The position numbers and the translations under genes were made by a program. 47,836 bases of DNA from Treponema sp. Its GTDB lineage: Bacteria > Spirochaetota > Spirochaetia > Treponematales > Breznakiellaceae. The stretch lies in contig WQXG01000018.1 of NCBI GenBank assembly GCA_009784975.1, positions 1 through 47,836 of the forward strand. The letters are read 5' to 3'. The first letter of the stretch is position 1. The number at the start of each line of letters is the position of its first letter. A model generated the notes under the pieces. It was not told where the DNA came from and did not search any database. It saw nothing but the letters and a program-made list of their open reading frames with translations. Shown piece after piece: positions 43,565 through 47,836 of the stretch.

Positions 43565-43930
43565 CTAAAAAATCTCTATTAATGTTCCATTTCTTTTTCT
43601 TATTTCAATTTGTTCATCAGTTAAAGCAAATTGGTCTTTTGCATCGGTTTTAAAAGCCTGTAATTCCTTATTACTTATATTATCCTTGTCAGACTTTGCA
43701 AAACCATAAACAAAAAAAGTACGAAATCCACTTTTAAAATACACAATTATTCTATAGCCGCTTGCTTTTCCTTCTCCTGATCTAGCTTGTCTAATTTTAT
43801 AAACACCTCCGCCAAGATCTGTAACAACCTGACCAGATTCAAACTGTTTTAAAATTTCCTTTAATTCTATATCAGAGATTCCCTCTTTCCCGGCAAATCG
43901 ACTGAACCGTGTATATTTGAAGATTCTCAC
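43565..43930 (-). CDS. RelE-type toxin (PF06296-like)
   Basis: A 121-residue protein starting at GTG: MRIFKYTRFSRFAGKEGISD, then KIRQARSGEGKASGYRIIVYFKSG and TFFVYGFAKSDKDNISNKEL, typical of RelE-fold toxins of the RelE/RelB (DUF1044-like) subgroup. The toxin gene precedes the antitoxin gene, as is common for this subgroup. It is expected to be a ribosome-associated mRNase. Confidence 0.82.
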   Translation of the reverse strand: MRIFKYTRFSRFAGKEGISDIELKEILKQFESGQVVTDLGGGVYKIRQARSGEGKASGYRIIVYFKSGFRTFFVYGFAKSDKDNISNKELQAFKTDAKDQFALTDEQIEIRKRNGTLIEIF

Positions 43931-43936
43931 TTATTA

Positions 43937-43965
43937 ATTATAACAAAAAATAAAACTTATTTCAA
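43937..43965 (-). promoter_or_regulatory. Promoter of the RelE-type toxin gene (leaderless)
   Basis: Perfect TATAAT and TTGAAA with a 17-bp spacer; the expected start point falls on the GTG start codon at 43930. Confidence 0.55.
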
Positions 43966-43982
43966 GATAAATTTCTATATTT

Positions 43983-44222
43983 TTGGCAAGGGCTCACACA
44001 AAGGCACAAAGGACACGGAGGCACGGAGGTTGGCAAGGACTCTCGCGGAGACGCTGAGATCGCTGAGATCGCGGAGCCGTAATACGAAATCTTGCCTTTA
44101 TCCTTAGAACTATATCGAAGCTATGAGAGATTTAATAGGGATAAAAGAAAAGATTTCAAACCAAAACTCTGCGTCCTCTGCGCCCCCGCGTCTCTGCGAG
44201 AGTCTTGGCAAACTATTTGCAA
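43983..44222. repeat. MITE-like element M3
   Basis: Arms CTCTCGCGGAGACGC and GCGTCTCTGCGAGAG are complementary with one mismatch; the core has GAAATCTTGCCTTTATCC pairing with GGGATAAAAGAAAAGATTTC. It accounts for nearly all of the gene-free stretch 43966-44269, with copy E. Confidence 0.8.
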
Positions 44223-44230
44223 CGAAAAAT

Positions 44231-44242
44231 GGTAATTGATAC
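44231..44242. repeat. Single 13-mer of the REP-like family, copy E
   Basis: GGTAATTGATAC followed by AGTTGC rather than the usual C; no interior follows. The 30 bp to its left are the same as those left of copy G. Confidence 0.75.
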
Positions 44243-44269
44243 AGTTGCAGTGGAAAGGGGTGGGCTGTT

Positions 44270-44638
44270 TTAGGTTTGGGGGTTAAGAGAACGAATCTCT
44301 AGCTGTGCCCGCAGGGCTGCGATTTCTGCGTCTTTGTCAGCGAGTTTAGCATCTTTCTCGTTTACAACAACCTGCCATTTCTCCCGCTCTTGCTGCAACA
44401 CCCATCTTTCACGGGCATCCAGATCACGTAAGGCTTTTTCACGGCGTTCGTACATATCTCGGGCACGTTCATCGTCGCTTAATTTGCGCAAAGTAACTAC
44501 GGCTTTTTTAACCTGCGGGTTTTTTTCGGCTACCATATTTAACTCCTCCTCACTTTCTGCATTTATAAATTTTGCCCAGTCATACAACTCAGTCCCGTCA
44601 TCGCCATCCGGCAATTTTTCAAGTTCAACATTGGGCAA
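44270..44638 (-). pseudogene. C-terminal fragment of an Rpn-family (PD-(D/E)XK) nuclease
   Basis: About 122 residues: ELEKLPDGDDGTELYDWAKFINAESEEELNM followed by NPQVKKAVVTLRKLSDDERAR and a charged coiled coil. This matches the C-terminal part of Rpn/TIGR01784 recombination-promoting nucleases as I know them. The catalytic N-terminal domain is absent: the readable frame begins at a TTG right beside the 13-mer copy F, so the gene is truncated at the repeat. The fragment lies between copies E and F in direct orientation. Confidence 0.7.
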
Positions 44639-44639
44639 T

Positions 44640-44652
44640 GGTAATTGATACC
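44640..44652. repeat. Single 13-mer of the REP-like family, copy F
   Basis: GGTAATTGATACC alone, abutting the truncated Rpn gene and 12 bp from the stop of the following antitoxin gene. Confidence 0.85.
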
Positions 44653-44664
44653 TTGGTTCATCTT

Positions 44665-45051
44665 CTATAAAAAAACTCTGTAATCAATATTCAGCGCTTT
44701 CCCTATTTTTAATGCATTTTGTTTTCCAATAGACCGCCTGCCATTTTCCATGTCAGAGATGTGTCTTCTGGGAATACCTGTTAATTCAGAAAGCATTACT
44801 TGTGTGATATTTTCTTTACACCTTGCCCCAATAAGCATATTGGATTGTGTACGTTCGGTAAACAGACCTTTTGCATCTGCCCATTCTTGCGTATCATTTA
44901 CGAATTCACATCCTTGCTTTTTAAGATAAAGCCTTATTTGATTTGCGTTTACCGCAGGGCATGATATTAAAAACGTCATATTACCAGTATTCGTTTTAGT
45001 ATTTACTGTGTGTTTTACTTTAATAGGGGGCTTTTTCGTGTGTGCCAACAT
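44665..45051 (-). CDS. XRE-family antitoxin
   Basis: A 128-residue protein from MLAHTKKPPI; a longer ORF would run through the toxin gene. The N-terminal half (LISCPAVNANQIRLYLKKQG) is variable; the C-terminal half is a HTH_3 domain (ITQVMLSELTGIPRRHISDM ENGRRSIGKQNALKIGKALN). The gene overlaps the toxin gene by 32 bp, so the pair is coupled, toxin first. Confidence 0.8.
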   Translation of the reverse strand: MLAHTKKPPIKVKHTVNTKTNTGNMTFLISCPAVNANQIRLYLKKQGCEFVNDTQEWADAKGLFTERTQSNMLIGARCKENITQVMLSELTGIPRRHISDMENGRRSIGKQNALKIGKALNIDYRVFL

Positions 45052-45298
45052 AAATAATCTCCACCAATTTAACTTTATTTTTTCCAATATCTTCCCACAC
45101 AGCAACGTATGTAGGTTTACCCTTTTTAAGATGGCAATGATGCTTATTGTTGGGTAATTTACTATAATTTGACCAATTCCCGCGCACCGGACCGCATTTT
45201 TCAATTTCAGAAACTAATAATTCCATAGCAGCCGCTACTTTAGAAGGCAAACGTTTCTTTTTGAATTTTCCTCTGTTGTATATTACTTGCCAATTCAT
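45020..45298 (-). CDS. RelE-family toxin
   Basis: A 92-residue protein beginning MNWQVIYNRGKFKKKRLPSK with a RelE-like core: EIEKCGPVRGNWSNYSKLPN and HHCHLKKGKPTYVAVW, ending VEIIYVGTHEKAPY. This subgroup pairs with XRE antitoxins. I prefer this ATG because homologues start MxWxVIYN; a GTG three codons earlier is possible. A tandem operator overlaps the -10 box. Confidence 0.82.
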   Translation of the reverse strand: MNWQVIYNRGKFKKKRLPSKVAAAMELLVSEIEKCGPVRGNWSNYSKLPNNKHHCHLKKGKPTYVAVWEDIGKNKVKLVEIIYVGTHEKAPY

Positions 45299-45301
45299 CT
45301 T

Positions 45302-45339
45302 ATGCACTAATTATTGGTGCATTTAAGTTGTTTTGTCAA
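45302..45339 (-). promoter_or_regulatory. Promoter/operator of the XRE-RelE pair
   Basis: TTGACA (45334-45339) and AATAAT (45310-45315) with an 18-bp spacer. The perfect inverted repeat ATGCAC-N9-GTGCAT (45302-45307 and 45317-45322) brackets the -10 box, a good site for the antitoxin. Confidence 0.55.
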
Positions 45340-45357
45340 GACCCCCTGATAAGAATG

Positions 45358-45598
45358 TGGCAAGGGCTCACGCAAAGGCACAAAGGACACAAAGGCACGG
45401 AGGTTGGCAAGGACTCTCGCGGAGACGCTGAGACGCGGAGATCGCGGAGCCGTAATACGAAATCTTGCCTTTATCCTTAGAACTATATCGAAGCTATGAG
45501 AGATTTAATAGGGATAAAAGAAAAGATTTCGTACCACAACTCTGCGTTCCCTGCGCCCCCCGCGTCTCAGCGAGAGTCTTGGCAAACTATTTGCAACG
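45358..45598. repeat. MITE-like element M4
   Basis: Near-identical to M3 in arms and core, including the shared flank GGCAAACTATTTGCAACGAA before the 13-mer. It is the first of several repeats filling the gene-free stretch 45308-46000. Confidence 0.8.
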
Positions 45599-45604
45599 AA
45601 AAAT

Positions 45605-45696
45605 GGTAATTGATACCAAGCATTTTTAACCGCACCACGCTACATATGGTGTAGGGGGGTCAGCGGGTACACTACGAAAAAGTGGTAATTGATACC
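45605..45696. repeat. 92-bp REP-like element, copy G
   Basis: Full copy with AAGCATTTTTAA as the variable segment; 79-bp spacing. Confidence 0.9.
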
Positions 45697-45705
45697 TTGG
45701 CGGCT

Positions 45706-45850
45706 CAAAGACGCGGAGAACGCAGAGCTTTAATTCGAAATCTTGCCTTAATCCCTAGAAATATATCAAAGCTATAAAAGATTTCTAAAATTAAAGAAAA
45801 GATTTCAAACCACCGCTCTGTGCCTTTGTGTCTTTGTGTGAGTCTTAGCA
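45706..45850. repeat. MITE-like element M5
   Basis: Shorter copy: left arm begins CAAAGACGCGGAGAACGCAG, core as in M2, right arm GTGCCTTTGTGTCTTTGTGT. Confidence 0.75.
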
Positions 45851-45861
45851 CATAGGGAAAT

Positions 45862-45953
45862 GGTAATTGATACCTTACGTTTTCTACCGCACCACGCTAC
45901 ATATGGTGTAGGGGGGTCAGCGGGTACACTACGAAAAAGTGGTAATTGATACC
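45862..45953. repeat. 92-bp REP-like element, copy H
   Basis: Full copy with TTACGTTTTCTA as the variable segment; 79-bp spacing. Its right end lies about 47 bp from the stop of the lipoprotein-type gene. Confidence 0.9.
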
Positions 45954-45962
45954 TTATATACC

Positions 45963-45992
45963 TCTAAAACCCCCTTTCTAATAGTTAAAGGG
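45963..45992 (-). terminator. Weak terminator-like hairpin
   Basis: On the minus strand CCCTTT-N9-AAAGGG is followed by GGTTTTAG, just after the stop at 46001. The T-run is short, so termination is uncertain. Confidence 0.35.
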
Positions 45993-46000
45993 TTAAAGTG

Positions 46001-47718
46001 TTAAAAAGCCCGAACAGCACGGACACTATAATTGCGGTTCTTGCCGTAGTAGTTGCCCTGATAGCCAGTGCTGAAATCCTGACTCCACGCGTAACTACTA
46101 TTGGTCTGCGACGAAGACCAGAATAAGCCTGTGTTTGGAATTCCATGCTGTCCTCTAATTTGCGCAAGCACGTTTAATTCATTTCTGCTTGGAAGAAACC
46201 AATCATCTTTATCACCTGTTCTTAGAACAGCGCAAGCGCTGGCTGCCGGTGTTGTATATGGCGTTGAGTGGTTTTTTCCGCGAGCTATTATTATCGCTGT
46301 ATTCATACGCCCTCGCCCTATTACCCAGTCGGTTTGGTCACTCGAATTTTGTGAAAGACCTGGTATCAAATCACTAATACTTGCCCATTGTTGATTTCCA
46401 GTTATATTCTCCGGTGCTGCTTCCAGATAATATGCAGTATAGGAAGCAAAATACCCTTCATCACCGGCGGTTCCATAGCCATGCACGGTAAAGCCTGTTG
46501 GTCTTCCCGATAATCCATCTGCAACATAGAAGATTATTCCACCACCGGGACCAGTTTGACCTATTGCTCGAATTGGGTATTCACGTGTTTCGCTTTCGCT
46601 ATATTCGCATTGGGTACATTTTTTAGTTTCTTCTCCGGATGTTGAAGGGAATATAGGAGCAGTCGTTATTATCCATTTTATATCATGTCCAAATGCTAAA
46701 ACTACCACTTCCGGATTCACCGCATCGCATTTTGTGCAATTGCCAGGTATGCTGTTTGCTATACAAGTAGCTGGTGTTGTAGCTGGGAATGTGTGAGCAA
46801 GTACAGGTATACTATCAGTATCTAAAACAAAATTACAAATTGTGCATTGCAGCTCTTTTGCACCGGCAGCTGCACATGTTGGTTCAAGCGTTGTATCCCA
46901 TTCGCTGTCATGCTCACAATTTACGGTCCCATCCGTCCCGCCTTTCGTATTCACACTCAAACTATAGTTTCCCGCCAGCTCCGTATCCTTCAACGTAACA
47001 GTATAAACATACGACCTATTCCCAATCCCAAAATTAAAATCCGTAAACTCCGCGCTCACTTCGTAATCAATGCCAACTGCCAACTCTTCACCATCAAGCA
47101 ATCCGCTAAATACAACTCCCCCTGCCGTTGCTGTTGCATTACCGTCATAAGTTTTGGTGAGGGGTTCAACGGAGTATATGCTTATATTTTTCCTGCCAAC
47201 TGTAAATCCAACTGTAATGCTCGCTGTAATTCCGCCGTCTCCTGTTACTGTGACTTTTGCGGTGTAATGTCCTGCCGCAAGATTGTCATTTGGAACTATG
47301 GTGAAGGTATCTTCTTCTCCCACGGGAATGTTTGCAATTGAAGCGGGTTCAATTGTAAAATCATTTGTGTTATCAAGCGTGAGTGTTAGCTCGCCGGTAT
47401 CAGATTGTTCGTTTGTGTTTCTTATGGTTACTTCAAATTCTTCCTGCGGCTCGTAACCGTAGGAAACTTCTTCAAATGTATGGGTGGTATCAAGGAGCAT
47501 TATTCCAAAACGCGCTGTCCATTGCGCATACAGTATTGTGTTTTCTGATATATCAAAATGCTCGCCTGCAAGCCAGGGGTCGCCGGAGCCGTCGTCTTCG
47601 GTGTTCCAGCCTGCAAAATCATGATCTGCTTTTACAAAATCTATATTTTCTAACACATAAACTGTTGTGCCGCGTTCATAAGGTGAATTGGGATCTATCA
47701 GCTCTGTGCCGGTATTGT
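46001..47718 (-). pseudogene. Surface protein with InlB/Flg_new repeat, YDG domain and Lcl-type C-terminus; 5' end lost to IS
   Basis: Coding frame of about 572 residues reading ELIDPNSPYERGTTVYVLEN, then an InlB B-repeat (FAGWNTEDDGSGDPWLAGEH), a beta domain (FTIEPASIANIPVGEEDTFT), a YDG-like domain (LTKTYDGNATATAGGVVFSG), two CxxC-rich repeats (CTICNF, CTKCDA and CTQCEY) and a DUF1566/Lcl-type C-terminus (DDWFLPSRNELNVLAQIRGQ, ending SVRAVRAF). No signal peptide is found. The frame continues upstream of the first start-like codon (GTG at 47656) to about 47718, where it meets IS-like sequence. I infer that the IS removed the 5' end, so this is likely a broken lipoprotein gene. Confidence 0.65.
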
Positions 47719-47836
47719 TGTGCCCACGCTGAACTTGCCGAATTAGACCAAAGCTTATAAGGTGGTATTACCAATGCTCAGGAGGGAAAGATGGGCAAAA
47801 GAAAAAGGTATACTGCCGAAGAGAAAATAAAGATTC
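47719..47836 (+). mobile_element. Left end of an IS3-like insertion sequence
   Basis: The element seems to begin around 47719 (TGTGCCCACGCTGAACTTGC), where the lipoprotein-type reading frame loses its InlB homology. It contains a transposase start 72 bp further in. The true end and any target duplication cannot be verified, as the other end lies outside the window. Confidence 0.5.
47791..47836 (+). CDS. IS3-family transposase OrfA-like, N-terminus only
   Basis: Only 15 residues are visible, MGKRKRYTAEEKIKI, preceded by AGGAGGG at 4 nt. The K-R-x-x-T-x-E-x-K-x-K start is typical of the HTH transposase OrfA of IS3-type elements, but with so little sequence another HTH_Tnp family cannot be excluded. 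Confidence 0.5.
   Translation, partial: MGKRKRYTAEEKIKI

Noticed and set aside
39291-45953. CRISPR array, suggested by a 13-bp repeat recurring at 79-bp distance
   Set aside because: Repeats occur in pairs with a nearly constant interior, not variable spacers, and no Cas gene is present.
39291-45953. Integron cassette array with attC sites
   Set aside because: No integrase, and the element lacks the GTTRRRY/RYYYAAC core of attC sites; kept only as a layout analogy.
1-47836. Depletion of GGCC as a sign of long residence of the HaeIII-like system
   Set aside because: GGCC is present at several places (for example near 1900, 3450 and 8860), so there is no clear depletion.
1-47836. tRNA, rRNA or known riboswitch genes
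   Set aside because: I looked for cloverleaf ends and familiar structured leaders and saw none; a covariance search would be needed to be certain.

Overview
The window looks like chromosomal DNA of a spirochaete close to Treponema, probably a host- or gut-associated one. The grounds are gene content and style. There is a housekeeping block with FecR-type and PilZ proteins and a HAMP-linked class III cyclase. There are many lipoproteins with loose spirochaetal lipoboxes, InlB-type and GLUG repeats, many toxin-antitoxin (TA) pairs and many dispersed repeats. This is inference from families; no 16S or other marker is present.

Layout. (1) 1-2340: left edge with a HaeIII-like restriction-modification pair (endonuclease cut by the window edge) and an acetyltransferase gene lying between two direct repeats. 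(2) 2345-20520: ordinary backbone. It holds a radical SAM/HhH protein, a YwaF-type membrane protein, then a tightly packed minus-strand run of ten genes from 14586 to 4475: PilZ, HEAT, ComEC, RsmA, YggS, a membrane protein, RluD, an RluA relative, AsnS, DacA. A CPBP protease lies on the plus strand, and a three-gene operon follows (cyclase, FecR protein, acidic-repeat barrel protein). (3) 20630-23310: a repeat-rich island with a pair of ORFs overlapping in two frames, a HigBA pair whose toxin is frameshifted, a retropepsin-like protease and HicBA. (4) 23398-39094: four large lipoproteins, three of them with beta-helix repeats, interleaved with a RelB-YoeB pair and a YhcG-type nuclease gene, nearly all packed head to tail. 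(5) 39291-45953: a mosaic of small modules (AAA-ATPase/PDDEXK protein, RAYT transposase, DUF2442/DUF4160, two RelE-type TA pairs, an Rpn fragment) separated by a 92-bp element bounded by a 13-bp direct repeat, and by 150-240 bp MITE-like inverted repeats. (6) 46001-47836: a large InlB/YDG/Lcl-domain protein cut at its 5' end by an IS whose transposase begins at 47791.

The most distinctive material is region 5. Five full copies of the 92-bp element, all with exactly 79 bp between the starts of their terminal 13-bp repeats, are scattered between cargo modules. Two copies flank a REP-associated tyrosine transposase gene, one of them supplying its last codons and stop. This looks like a REPtron whose repeats punctuate a cassette-like archipelago. 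The second notable item is the dual-frame ORF pair at 20630-21098. Several accessory genes have sigma70-type promoters with 17-bp spacing placed so close to the start codon that the mRNAs should be leaderless or nearly so.

All assignments come from reading motifs and translations. No database search, structure prediction or alignment score was available.
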